DNA of 64,000 nt from positions 558,001 through 622,000 of the forward strand of contig CBDDKM010000003.1 of the NCBI GenBank assembly GCA_965230225.1, read 5' to 3'. Positions 28,225-36,719 of this stretch are shown piece by piece; within the stretch, counting starts at the first letter, position 1, and each line of letters starts with the position of its first letter. Made by a program: the position numbers and the translations under genes. The DNA comes from CALSMU01 sp965230225 (GTDB lineage: Bacteria; Bacteroidota; Bacteroidia; Flavobacteriales_D; Parvicellaceae). The notes beneath the pieces were generated by a model, which saw nothing but the letters and a program-made list of their open reading frames with translations, searched no databases and was not told where the DNA came from.

Positions 28225-29743
28225 AGCAAAAATATACATAACCGAAGACGAGTTTATAGTAGCTAAAAACCTTGAGAAAAAGCTTACTAAACTTGGTTTT
28301 GAAGTGGTAGGATCTTCTAATACCGGAGAGGATGCTTTGATTAATATTCCAAAATTAAAGCCCGATCTGGTACTCATGGATATTATGCTGGCTGGTGATC
28401 TTAATGGTATTGAAACTGCTGGTAAACTAAACAAAGTTTGTAAAATTCCCATCATATTTTTGACCGCATACTCTTCTCCCGAGGTACTAAAAAAGGCAAT
28501 GGATATTGAGCCTTATGCTTATATCATTAAGCCTTTTGAGGAAAGGGAATTACTCATTAATATAGAAATAGCTCTTTATAAAAGTAGAGTGGAAAAGGAA
28601 CTCATTCAAAAGCAAAAAGAGTTGGAGTTGATGAATGAAAACCTGGATGAAATTGTACAAAAGAGAACACATCAGCTAAAGCTCAAAAACCGTGAACTGG
28701 AACAAGAAATTGTTAGTAGAAAAAGAGCACAAGAGAAAGAAAGAATCTTTGATGCAGTAATCAATCAGTCTAACGAAAACATTCTAATAACCAATACTAA
28801 AGGGATAATCGAATACATCAACCCATCTTATCAGGAGTTCTTAGGGTATGAAGAGGAAGAATTGATAGGAGAAAGGCCAAGTTTATTCAAGTCAGGAATG
28901 CATTCAGATTTGTTTTATCAGGATTTGTGGAGCACGGTACTAAAAGGGGAAATGTTTAGGTGTGAGATGATCAATAAGCGGAAATCTGGTAAATTATTCA
29001 ATGAAGAGAAAATCATTTTTCCATTAAAAGACAACGCCGGGAATATTACTCATTTGGCATCATTAGGGAGAGATAGCTCACAGAAGAAGAAAGCAGAACG
29101 ACTAAAAGTTAAAACTGAAGAAAAAGAGAGAGAAAGAATTTCGAAAGAGCTTCACGATGGAATCGGACAATCCATTACAGCCATTAAGTATTTAGTTGGT
29201 TCATTGCTAAAACAAGAAGGGTTAAGTTCTGAAGGAAAAAAGAAAATGAGAGATGTGAAGGAGTTGTTGGATGAAACCACTCAAGAATTAAGGGTTACTT
29301 CTTTTAATCTAATGCCTAGTGTACTCAAAGATTATGGACTAGAATCCGCTTTAAAAAAGGTTATCTCCAACTTGAGCAAGAACTCAGAAATTGAAATTAA
29401 CCTCAACATTGATTCTTCCATTGGGAGATTTAACAAAGATTCAGAAATAGGAATCTACCGTATAATTCAGGAGGGGTTGAACAATGCCATAAAGCATTCT
29501 AAAGCTAAATCTATTGATGTGAAATTAGAGCAAAAAGAAGGGGATGTGATGATCATGGTAAAAGACAATGGAGTTGGGTTTGCAGGCGATGCAACGCTCA
29601 GTAATTCTATGCACCTGGGGCAGGGTATTGAAAATATGAAATACAGAGCTTCATTAATGAATGGAGTGCTCGAAATATCAACGGACAAAAAGAATGGAAC
29701 TTCCATTAAAGCAATAATTCCAAGTAATGTAAATTATGAATAA
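28217..29743 (+). CDS. REC-PAS-HisKA_3 histidine kinase (NarX/DesK-like catalytic core)
   Basis: The 508-residue soluble kinase has an N-terminal receiver (ITEDEFIVAKNLE; phospho-Asp55), a coiled coil (about 125-175), one PAS domain (about 178-295) and a HisKA_3/HATPase core. The core has phospho-His about 312 in ISKELHDGIGQ, the IIQEGLNNAIKHS N-box and KDNGVGF. HisKA_3 kinases normally pair with NarL/LuxR-type regulators, and exactly such a gene follows with an 8-bp overlap. The receiver is very similar to that of the PP2C phosphatase at 41171. Confidence 0.92.
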   Translation: MSKAKIYITEDEFIVAKNLEKKLTKLGFEVVGSSNTGEDALINIPKLKPDLVLMDIMLAGDLNGIETAGKLNKVCKIPIIFLTAYSSPEVLKKAMDIEPYAYIIKPFEERELLINIEIALYKSRVEKELIQKQKELELMNENLDEIVQKRTHQLKLKNRELEQEIVSRKRAQEKERIFDAVINQSNENILITNTKGIIEYINPSYQEFLGYEEEELIGERPSLFKSGMHSDLFYQDLWSTVLKGEMFRCEMINKRKSGKLFNEEKIIFPLKDNAGNITHLASLGRDSSQKKKAERLKVKTEEKERERISKELHDGIGQSITAIKYLVGSLLKQEGLSSEGKKKMRDVKELLDETTQELRVTSFNLMPSVLKDYGLESALKKVISNLSKNSEIEINLNIDSSIGRFNKDSEIGIYRIIQEGLNNAIKHSKAKSIDVKLEQKEGDVMIMVKDNGVGFAGDATLSNSMHLGQGIENMKYRASLMNGVLEISTDKKNGTSIKAIIPSNVNYE

Positions 29744-30377
29744 GACAAAAGTAGTAATCGCAGACGATCATCAGATTGTGAGAAATGGTTTAGTGGCTCT
29801 TTTTGAGAACGAAGAAACCATAGATGTAGTAGGAGAAGCACACGATGGTGCTGAAGCTCTGGAATTGGTAACCACATTAAACCCTGATATTGTAATATCA
29901 GATATCTCAATGCCTAAGTTATCTGGGATACAGTTGGCCGAAAAAATTGCAAGTGTATCGGAAGAAGTATCGGTATTAATCCTATCCATGCATAACGATC
30001 AGGATTATATTCTAGATGCACTTAACGCAGGGGCGAGAGGATACTTACCAAAAGATGCCGATGAATACGAAATTATAGCCGCAGTTAAGAACTTAGCTAA
30101 GGGAAAGATGTTCTTTAGTAGCTCCATTTCTGATGTATTAGCTACTCGAATACTTAAAAAGAATGTTCCGGTAGAAAAAGAGGAGAAACTAACGCAAAGA
30201 GAGTTAGAAGTATTAGGATTCATCGTTGATGGATTTAGCAATAAAGAAATAGCAGAGCAACTTAAAGTAAGTAAAAGAACGGTAGACAGTCACCGATCCA
30301 ATTTAATGGAAAAATTAAAGGCCAATAATACTGCAGACATTGTTCGAATAGCTTTCAGAAAAGATTTAGTAGAATAG
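29736..30377 (+). CDS. NarL/FixJ-family response regulator (REC + LuxR-type HTH)
   Basis: The 213-residue DNA-binding regulator has a receiver domain (phospho-Asp56 in VISDISMP) and a C-terminal LuxR-type helix-turn-helix (LTQRELEVLGFIVDG, then SNKEIAEQLKVSKRTVDSHR, about 148-190). It overlaps the upstream HisKA_3 kinase by 8 bp and is the only DNA-binding protein recognised in the 13-48 kb signalling region. This makes it the best local candidate to bind the TAGGTR-N4-YACCTA repeats, although nothing in the sequence proves this. Confidence 0.93.
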   Translation: MNKTKVVIADDHQIVRNGLVALFENEETIDVVGEAHDGAEALELVTTLNPDIVISDISMPKLSGIQLAEKIASVSEEVSVLILSMHNDQDYILDALNAGARGYLPKDADEYEIIAAVKNLAKGKMFFSSSISDVLATRILKKNVPVEKEEKLTQRELEVLGFIVDGFSNKEIAEQLKVSKRTVDSHRSNLMEKLKANNTADIVRIAFRKDLVE

Positions 30378-30390
30378 TCAATTGCGCCAA

Positions 30391-30410
30391 AATATGATCT
30401 AGATCATATT
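30391..30410. promoter_or_regulatory. Perfect 20-bp palindrome with FNR/CRP-like core upstream of parA2
   Basis: AATATGATCTAGATCATATT is identical to its reverse complement over 20 bp, with core TGAT-CTAG-ATCA. This equals the FNR/CRP-type core seen with one mismatch at 13107-13124 before parA1. It starts 14 bp after the response-regulator stop. It is not followed by a T-run, so it does not look like a terminator. Confidence 0.65.
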
Positions 30411-30435
30411 CGAGTATGACCATGGTGTCGAAAAA

Positions 30436-30451
30436 TAGGTGATAATACCTA
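30436..30451. promoter_or_regulatory. Candidate operator TAGGTG-N4-TACCTA (site 3, chemotaxis operon 2)
   Basis: TAGGTGATAATACCTA shares the 16-bp layout of the other sites with one arm mismatch. It begins 84 bp upstream of the TACTTTTA -7 box. An additional half site TAGGTA follows at 30458-30463. Confidence 0.72.
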
Positions 30452-30496
30452 AATTTCTAGGTAATATTTCCATTGTAAATTCAGTGAATTAGCTAA

Positions 30497-30527
30497 TTGA
30501 CTGAAGGTAGTGGTTCAAATACTTTTA
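30497..30527 (+). promoter_or_regulatory. Promoter of chemotaxis operon 2 (TTG-N20-TACTTTTA)
   Basis: TTG at 30497-30499, 20 bp spacer, TACTTTTA at 30520-30527. The spacing and the distance to the parA2 ATG (38 bp from box start) nearly repeat those of the parA1 promoter (37 bp). Confidence 0.65.
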
Positions 30528-30557
30528 TGTCAGGATACACAATTATCCTGAGAGTAT

Positions 30558-31301
30558 ATGAACATTGCTATTGTAAATCACAAAGGAGGAACTGGTAAAA
30601 CCACCACCGCAGTTAATTTGGGAAGTGCCCTTTCCAGATTAAATAAAAAAGTGCTGTTGGTGGATTTTGATCTTCAGGGCAATCTTTCTTATTCTTTAAA
30701 TGCCGATACAGAATCTGGCCATATGGCCGAGGTAATTCTGAATCAAACCCCTATCTCAGACATACTTATTAAAAGAGAAGGCATGGACATCGCTCCGGCT
30801 AATCTGCAGTTAGCAGATGCCGAATTGTCAATGTTAAAAGTCCAGAACAGGCAGGACGTACTAAAAAATGTCCTTGCTCCATCTAAAGATTATGATTTCA
30901 TAATTATCGATTGTCCTCCTTCTCTTTCCCTTTTAACTGTAAATGCTTTAAACGCATCCGATAAAGTTATCATCCCAATAGAGCTTGATGTGCTTAGTAT
31001 TCAGGGGTTACAGCAAATCCTTCAAACGATTGGCAAGATCAAAAAAGTGTTCAATCAAAATTTGGATGTTACCGGCATTCTTGCGGTAAAAGTAGATGAA
31101 CGCAGAAAACTTACCTACGAGGTGTTGGATCTGGTGAGTAACAATTTCAAAGTACCGGTTTTCAATAATTATGTTCGGGTAAATGTAAGAGCTGCTGAGG
31201 CTCCATCTTTTGGTGCCAGTGTAGTGAGTTATTCCCCTAAATCAAATAGTGCAAAAGACTACCTGAACGTGGCAAATGAATTGGTGAAAATTTACAATTA
31301 A
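30558..31301 (+). CDS. ParA-family ATPase 2, chemotaxis-array positioning type
   Basis: The 247-residue ParA/MinD-type ATPase is a close paralogue of the one at 13253. It has KGGTGKTTTAVNLG at residues 9-22, VDFDLQGNLSYSLN (about 36-49), and IDCPPSLSLLTVNALNASD (about 118-136). Position 38-40 reads FDL where the first copy has LDP. There is no partner parB. It heads chemotaxis operon 2, so an array-localisation role is inferred by analogy with ParC/PpfA. The next gene starts 2 bp after its stop. Confidence 0.88.
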   Translation: MNIAIVNHKGGTGKTTTAVNLGSALSRLNKKVLLVDFDLQGNLSYSLNADTESGHMAEVILNQTPISDILIKREGMDIAPANLQLADAELSMLKVQNRQDVLKNVLAPSKDYDFIIIDCPPSLSLLTVNALNASDKVIIPIELDVLSIQGLQQILQTIGKIKKVFNQNLDVTGILAVKVDERRKLTYEVLDLVSNNFKVPVFNNYVRVNVRAAEAPSFGASVVSYSPKSNSAKDYLNVANELVKIYN

Positions 31302-31303
31302 TA

Positions 31304-31720
31304 ATGGCAATAGGTAATAACATAAAACTAGATCAATTGATTCCTGAGGAGGAGTTACAAGCGGAAGAAGTGGGGTATTACGAAAGTGAAAGTACTAAGG
31401 CTTATCAATTGGATTTTGTCCCCTCAAGAAGACAGAAAGTAAAGAAAGTAAAAGTGATCATTAGTGGAGATCTTTCCATTGATCAAATCATGGATATTAA
31501 ATCAGAATTGTGGAGTGGAATACAAGCTTACGATCATTTAAGCATCGAGCTGAAAGAAGTTAATAAACTAGACATCACATTTCTACAATTGCTCATTATT
31601 CTAAAAAACTATTCCGAAAAATATAAGGAAGTAAAGGTAAAAGCCGCCTTGAGTAACGAACACAAAACACTAATAAAACAAACTGGATTCGAAGACTTGT
31701 TCTTGTTTATAAATAACTAA
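31304..31720 (+). CDS. STAS-domain protein (anti-sigma-antagonist-like)
   Basis: This 138-residue protein has an unordered N-terminal 45 residues and then a STAS-like fold (about 48-138). The order is KVKVIISGDLSIDQIMDIKS, LSIELKEVNKLDITFLQLLIILKN, VKVKAALSNEHKTLIKQTGFEDLF. At the usual phosphorylation position of SpoIIAA-type proteins the strand-to-helix turn reads KLDITFLQ. Thr is available but the classical Asp-Ser pair is not obvious. It sits between parA2 and cheY2 with 2-bp gaps on both sides. It may link partner switching to the chemosensory array; the function is unproven. Confidence 0.75.
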   Translation: MAIGNNIKLDQLIPEEELQAEEVGYYESESTKAYQLDFVPSRRQKVKKVKVIISGDLSIDQIMDIKSELWSGIQAYDHLSIELKEVNKLDITFLQLLIILKNYSEKYKEVKVKAALSNEHKTLIKQTGFEDLFLFINN

Positions 31721-31722
31721 AA

Positions 31723-32100
31723 ATGAAAACTGAAGATAAAAATATTCTGGTGGTGGATGATTCGGAGAGCATGAGAGAATTAATTGGCTCAACCCTCGAA
31801 ATGAATGGCTTTAAAATAGCCAAAGGTGAGAATGGTAAAGAGGGGGTTGAACGATTAAAAGATCATCAGAAATTTGATTTGATCATTACCGATTTAAACA
31901 TGCCGGTAATGGATGGAATAACCTTTTTAAAGGAAATAAGATCGAGAGCAGATTATAGGTATGTCCCTGTATTAATTCTAACAACCGAGTCGAATGTTGA
32001 AATGAGAAATGAAGCAAAAGCTTCAGGAGCTACCGGCTGGATAGTTAAACCATTTGATGGCGATAAGTTGATCAATGTTATCAGAAAAGTAATCCGTTAA
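31723..32100 (+). CDS. cheY: CheY-type response regulator 2
   Basis: This 125-residue single receiver domain has VVDDSESMRELI at 10-21, phospho-Asp57 in IITDLNMPVMDG, the Thr of ILTTES and Lys in GWIVKPFDG. It differs clearly from the twin CheYs at 16522 and 40009: its phospho-Asp is followed by Leu-Asn-Met-Pro. The stop TAA overlaps the ATG of cheA2 by one base. Confidence 0.94.
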   Translation: MKTEDKNILVVDDSESMRELIGSTLEMNGFKIAKGENGKEGVERLKDHQKFDLIITDLNMPVMDGITFLKEIRSRADYRYVPVLILTTESNVEMRNEAKASGATGWIVKPFDGDKLINVIRKVIR

Positions 32101-34136
32101 TGAGCAATTTAAATCAAATATACCTGGAAGAAGCCAATGACCTGCTAAATAGGTTGGAATCTGCGTTGCTAATACTTGATAACGATTACTCAGATCGAGA
32201 AGTAATAGATGAGGTATTCAGAGTAATGCATACGTTTAAAGGGAATAGTAGCATGTTTGGGTATAATAACATTGCCAACTTTGTTCACAACCTCGAAACC
32301 ATTTACGATCAGGTAAGGGAGGGTGAAGTTAGCCTTAACAAAGAGTTGCTAGATATTACCCTATTGGCTATGGATCACCTGGCAAGAATAATACACGATG
32401 TGGATCTAAGCGAGCCAACCAATCAGCGCAATAATGAGGTGTTATCTAATAGAGTGTTGAGACTTATTGATGGAGACAAAAAGACTTCGGTTCAAATAAG
32501 TTCTTCTTCAGATAATAAAGAACAATCTGGATGTTTTTATATTTATTTTAAACCTCATGCAGAAGTACTGAAAAATGGTACGAACCCATTGTTTATTGTA
32601 GATGACTTGGTACAGTTGGGAGAGGCAATTGTAGTCCCGCATTATGCAGAGTTGGAAGATAAAGAAACTTTTGATCCCTCAAACTGTATCGTATTCTGGG
32701 AGGTAATACTCAATACCAAACACACCTTAGATGAAATAAAGGATGTTTTTGTTTTTGTAGAAGGAGAAAGCGAGTTAAAATTCGAATTCATTTGTTCGGA
32801 AAATATTGATTTTACCGATGAATTAAAGAAATGGGCAAAAGAACATCAATTTGCCTCAGAAAATCTGAACATTTCAAGTTTAAAAGAACAATTTGCTCCT
32901 GTTCAGGAATCAAATCCTATTTCAGTTCAATCCAATAGTACGAAAGTAAAAAAGCTGAATAAAACTATTTCCAGTATAAGAGTTCCTTCTGATAAACTGG
33001 ATGAGTTAATGAATTTGGTAAGTGAGTTGGTAACCACACAAGCCGGCTTAACCTTACATGCAGAAAATAGTGGGCAACCTCAACTGTTAAGTATTTCAGA
33101 AAACGTAGAAAAATTGTCACGTCAACTTAGAGACATTGCTTTTGGAATGACCTTAATTCCTATCAAAAACCTCTTTGGTAAGTTTCAGAGAATGGTGCGA
33201 GATACCTCAACCGAACTGGGGAAAAAAATCGAATTTGAAACAGATGGAGGTGAAACCGAACTGGATAAAACCATTATCGAAAGTCTTTCTGACCCATTGA
33301 TGCATTTGTTGAGAAATAGCATGGATCATGGTATCGAAACAGCAAAGGAAAGATTGGCAAATAACAAACCAGAGGTGGGTAGAATTACCCTAAAAGCATA
33401 TTATTCCGGAGCTTACGTAAACATTGAAATCTCCGATGATGGAAAAGGAATTGACCCCGAAAACATTCGAAAAAAGGCAATTCAGAAAGAATTGATTTCC
33501 CCCAACCTAAACCTAACTAAAAACGAAATATATGATCTGATCTTTTCTCCTGGTTTTTCCACTGCTGAGGTGGTAACCGATGTGTCCGGAAGAGGAGTAG
33601 GGATGGATGTTGTTAAAAAGAACATTTCCAACCTAAGAGGAGAAATCATTGTGGATTCCGAAGTAGGGAAGGGTACAACGGTAACTATTAAGCTTCCTTT
33701 AACCTTATCTATTATTGATGGTTTATTGGTAAATATCGATAATGCCAGATACGTAATTCCACTATCCGTAGTGGAGAAATGTTACGAAGTTCAATATTCC
33801 GACATGCTCGATAATTTCAACAAACTATTGGTGTTGGATGGTGTTCAAATTCCGTTTTTAAACCTAAGAGAAGAGTTTCTTGCAAAAGAATCTAACCCTC
33901 CCGAAAAAGTGCCGGTAATTGTTGTAAACAACGGAGAACGACAAGTTGGACTCAGTGTAGATCATATTCTGGGAGAGTATCAAGCCGTACTTAAACCACT
34001 TGGGCAATATTACCGCGATCAGGATTTTATTTCAGGAGCAACCATACTTGGCGATGGAACCATTGCCCTGGTACTAGATACGAACAAAATCATTAATCAA
34101 TTTACCCTGTCAAATACCCTGGAGGAAATTTTATGA
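32100..34136 (+). CDS. cheA: CheA chemotaxis histidine kinase 2
   Basis: The 678-residue kinase has an HPt domain with phospho-His44 (VMHTFKGNSSMFGY). A divergent alpha/beta domain (about 130-285, GCFYIYFKPHAEVLKNG...) takes the place of P2. A dimerisation domain follows (SIRVPSDKLDELMNLVSELV, about 296-365), then ATPase motifs (HLLRNSMDHGIETAKER, SDDGKGIDPENIR, SGRGVGMDVVK) and a CheW-like regulatory domain (about 545-678). It differs strongly from CheA1 in its middle domain, which suggests a different response-regulator docking mode. Confidence 0.96.
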   Translation: MSNLNQIYLEEANDLLNRLESALLILDNDYSDREVIDEVFRVMHTFKGNSSMFGYNNIANFVHNLETIYDQVREGEVSLNKELLDITLLAMDHLARIIHDVDLSEPTNQRNNEVLSNRVLRLIDGDKKTSVQISSSSDNKEQSGCFYIYFKPHAEVLKNGTNPLFIVDDLVQLGEAIVVPHYAELEDKETFDPSNCIVFWEVILNTKHTLDEIKDVFVFVEGESELKFEFICSENIDFTDELKKWAKEHQFASENLNISSLKEQFAPVQESNPISVQSNSTKVKKLNKTISSIRVPSDKLDELMNLVSELVTTQAGLTLHAENSGQPQLLSISENVEKLSRQLRDIAFGMTLIPIKNLFGKFQRMVRDTSTELGKKIEFETDGGETELDKTIIESLSDPLMHLLRNSMDHGIETAKERLANNKPEVGRITLKAYYSGAYVNIEISDDGKGIDPENIRKKAIQKELISPNLNLTKNEIYDLIFSPGFSTAEVVTDVSGRGVGMDVVKKNISNLRGEIIVDSEVGKGTTVTIKLPLTLSIIDGLLVNIDNARYVIPLSVVEKCYEVQYSDMLDNFNKLLVLDGVQIPFLNLREEFLAKESNPPEKVPVIVVNNGERQVGLSVDHILGEYQAVLKPLGQYYRDQDFISGATILGDGTIALVLDTNKIINQFTLSNTLEEIL

Positions 34137-34660
34137 AAGAAGAAACAATAGACGTTATAACCAGATCATTTTTAACCTTTAATCTGGGCGATGAGCAATT
34201 TGCAATTAACGTAAAAAAAGTCATCGAAATTTTAGAAGTTCCACCCGTTACTAAAGTTCCTCGATCTCCTGAGTTTATGAAAGGAGTAATCAATTTAAGA
34301 GGAAGCGTATTACCGGTAATCGATACCCGAATCAAGTTTGGGATGTCTCCTACAGATTTTACCGTTGAAACCTGCATTTTGGTACTGAATATTCAAATGG
34401 AAGAAGACGAAATTATGGTAGGAGCATTGGTGGATCTGGTACAGGAAGTATTGGAAATAGATCAAAATCAAATCCAACCATCTCCAAGCATCGGGTCCAA
34501 ATATAAAGCTGAGTTTATTCAGGGAATGATCAATGATAATGGAGAATTTATCATGATGCTAAACATTGACAAAGTATTCTCATCTCTTGAGTTAGAGTCA
34601 ATTGTAAAGTCGCAGGTCGAAGAGACTGCAGAAGAAAAAACAGACACACCCAACCCATAA
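34133..34660 (+). CDS. cheW: CheW adaptor protein 2
   Basis: The 175-residue CheW has the core FLTFNLGDEQFAINVKKVIEI (about 11-31) and RSPEFMKGVINLRGSVLPVIDTRIKFG (about 43-70). Its ATG overlaps the cheA2 stop by 4 bp, so the two should be made in a coupled manner. It ends with a charged EETAEEKTDTPNP tail. Confidence 0.95.
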   Translation: MKEETIDVITRSFLTFNLGDEQFAINVKKVIEILEVPPVTKVPRSPEFMKGVINLRGSVLPVIDTRIKFGMSPTDFTVETCILVLNIQMEEDEIMVGALVDLVQEVLEIDQNQIQPSPSIGSKYKAEFIQGMINDNGEFIMMLNIDKVFSSLELESIVKSQVEETAEEKTDTPNP

Positions 34661-34674
34661 AAAAATATACAACT

Positions 34675-36717
34675 ATGAAGATTTTAGACAAAATAAAATT
34701 CAGAACTAAATTGATGTTTATGTTGCTGCTCCCAATAGGGGGGCTACTGTATTTTTCCACCAACGGAATAATCGATAAATACAAGGAATCCGAAGATTTA
34801 GGGAACTTGAAGGAGTTGGCAATATTGAGTAGCAAGATTAGCTCTTTGGTTCACGAAACACAAAAGGAAAGAGGTAACACAGCAGGGTACTTAGGTAGTA
34901 ATGGAACTTCTTTTGTATCAGAGTTAGAAGCTCAACGAGATGCTACTAATAAGCGAGTAAAAGAACTCAAATCTTTCATTAGTGGTTTCGATAAATCGAA
35001 GTACGATACGGAGCTGAACGATTATGTTGGGAATGCCTTGGCTAGTTTGGAAAAGTTGGATGATAAGCGAGAGCTAATTTCATCAATGGATATAGAAACG
35101 AAAAAAGCCATTGCTTACTACACCAACATGAATTCGGAGTTTTTAAACATCATCGGGTACATTTCTAAGGTGAGTACAAATGCCGAAATAAGTACCATTA
35201 CCTCCGCTTATGTTAATTTTTTACAAGGAAAAGAGAGAGCAGGGATCGAACGAGCAGTTTTGAGTAACACTTTTACCAGAAATGAGTTTGGCCCCGGAAT
35301 GTTTAATAAGTTCAGCTCATTAGTTAATGCTCAGGACATTTATTCTGGAGTGTTTTTAACCTATGCCAACGAAGAACAAAAGCATTTTTACAACGAAAAA
35401 ATGTCAGTTCCCGCTGTTCAGGAGGTAGCAAGTATGCGTGATACGGCATATAAGTACGCTTCTGTAGGTGGTTTTAATATTGATGCATCGGTTTGGTTTG
35501 CCACCATCACTAAAAAAATCGAACAGCTTAAATCAGTTGAAGATAAAATGTCGATGGATCTAAAAGCAAAGGCAGAGACCCTTAAATCCAATGCCGATAA
35601 TTTACTCTGGTTTTATGTGGTAACCACTTCTGTAATTGTACTAATAGCCATTTTTCTGGCTGTGGTAATTGCCAGAAATATACTCAAACAATTGGGTGGA
35701 GAGCCTGCAATGGTAGTAGAAATGGCTACTCAAATTTCTGAGGGAGAACTGCGAAATGACTATGCTGTAGGAAAGAATTCTACTGGTTTATATGCCGCCA
35801 TGGTAAAAATGTCTGATAAACTAACCGAAGTAATTAAAGCAGTTAGAGAGTCGTCAGATAGTATTGCTGTTGCCAGTTCTCAAATGACAGCTTCTTCTCA
35901 GCAAATGTCTGAAGGAGCTACTGAACAAGCTAGTAATGCGGAGGAAGTGTCCTCATCCATGGAAGAAATGGTTTCTAACATTCAGCAGAATACAGAGAAT
36001 TCCAGACAAACCGAGAAAATAGCCCAAAAGGCGGCTAATGATATTGATGAAAGCAGTAAGTCTGTGAGTCTTACAGTAACCTCTATGAGAACCATCGCTG
36101 ACAAGATTTCCATCATTGGGGAAATTGCTCGTCAGACTAATCTATTGGCTTTAAATGCAGCCGTAGAAGCAGCAAGGGCAGGAGAGCATGGTAAGGGATT
36201 TGCAGTAGTTGCTGCTGAGGTAAGAAAGTTGGCAGAAAGAAGTCAAACAGCCGCCACAGAAATTGATGACGTTTCATCCAATAGCGTTGAAATTGCGCAA
36301 AAGTCAGGAGCCCTGTTGGAAAGCATCGTTCCGGATATTCAAAAAACATCAGATTTAGTGCAGGAAATTTCAGCTGCAAGCATTGAGCAAACCTCAGGAG
36401 CGGATCAAGTAAATAATGCTGTACAGCAATTAAACCATATTGTACAACAAAATGCAGCTTCTGCCGAAGAAATGGCGGCAAATGCAGAAGAGCTAAATGC
36501 TCAGGCAGATCACCTTAAAGAAATCATAGGATTCTTTAAAGTAGATGATTCAGAAGGGGTAAACCTAACAAAGAAAGAGAGTGTTTCCAAGGTGAGTCAG
36601 GTAAAAGAAACAGCTAAGGAGAACGTAAGAGAATTGATCCCGGTTAATAATGGAGTGGAAATAGAGTTATCTGCAAATGGTAATGATGCTCTTGATACTG
36701 AATATGAAAAATTCTAG
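34675..36717 (+). CDS. Membrane MCP with NIT (nitrate/nitrite-type) sensor domain and C-terminal CheR-tethering motif
   Basis: The 680-residue receptor has TM1 at about residues 14-28 and a periplasmic helical domain (about 30-315). That domain begins with the NIT hallmark LVHETQKERGNTAGYLGSNG (about 56-75) and includes FLQGKERAGIERAVLSNTF. TM2 is at about 318-341, followed by HAMP (about 342-395) and an MCP signalling domain (about 400-620) with tip NLLALNAAVEAARAGEHG. A flexible tail of about 55 residues ends in EYEKF, which fits the x-aromatic-x-x-aromatic pattern of CheR/CheB-tethering pentapeptides. NIT domains bind nitrate or nitrite in characterised proteins; the actual ligand here is inferred. 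Confidence 0.92.
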   Translation: MKILDKIKFRTKLMFMLLLPIGGLLYFSTNGIIDKYKESEDLGNLKELAILSSKISSLVHETQKERGNTAGYLGSNGTSFVSELEAQRDATNKRVKELKSFISGFDKSKYDTELNDYVGNALASLEKLDDKRELISSMDIETKKAIAYYTNMNSEFLNIIGYISKVSTNAEISTITSAYVNFLQGKERAGIERAVLSNTFTRNEFGPGMFNKFSSLVNAQDIYSGVFLTYANEEQKHFYNEKMSVPAVQEVASMRDTAYKYASVGGFNIDASVWFATITKKIEQLKSVEDKMSMDLKAKAETLKSNADNLLWFYVVTTSVIVLIAIFLAVVIARNILKQLGGEPAMVVEMATQISEGELRNDYAVGKNSTGLYAAMVKMSDKLTEVIKAVRESSDSIAVASSQMTASSQQMSEGATEQASNAEEVSSSMEEMVSNIQQNTENSRQTEKIAQKAANDIDESSKSVSLTVTSMRTIADKISIIGEIARQTNLLALNAAVEAARAGEHGKGFAVVAAEVRKLAERSQTAATEIDDVSSNSVEIAQKSGALLESIVPDIQKTSDLVQEISAASIEQTSGADQVNNAVQQLNHIVQQNAASAEEMAANAEELNAQADHLKEIIGFFKVDDSEGVNLTKKESVSKVSQVKETAKENVRELIPVNNGVEIELSANGNDALDTEYEKF

Positions 36718-36719
36718 GT

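Noticed and set aside
30391..30410. 20-bp palindrome as a transcription terminator of the kinase operon
   Set aside because: The stem would have no loop and there is no T-run after it; position and similarity to 13107-13124 fit an operator better.
13253..31301. The two ParA genes as plasmid or phage partition genes
   Set aside because: There is no ParB, parS-like repeat, replication or integration gene; both lie as first genes of chemotaxis operons.
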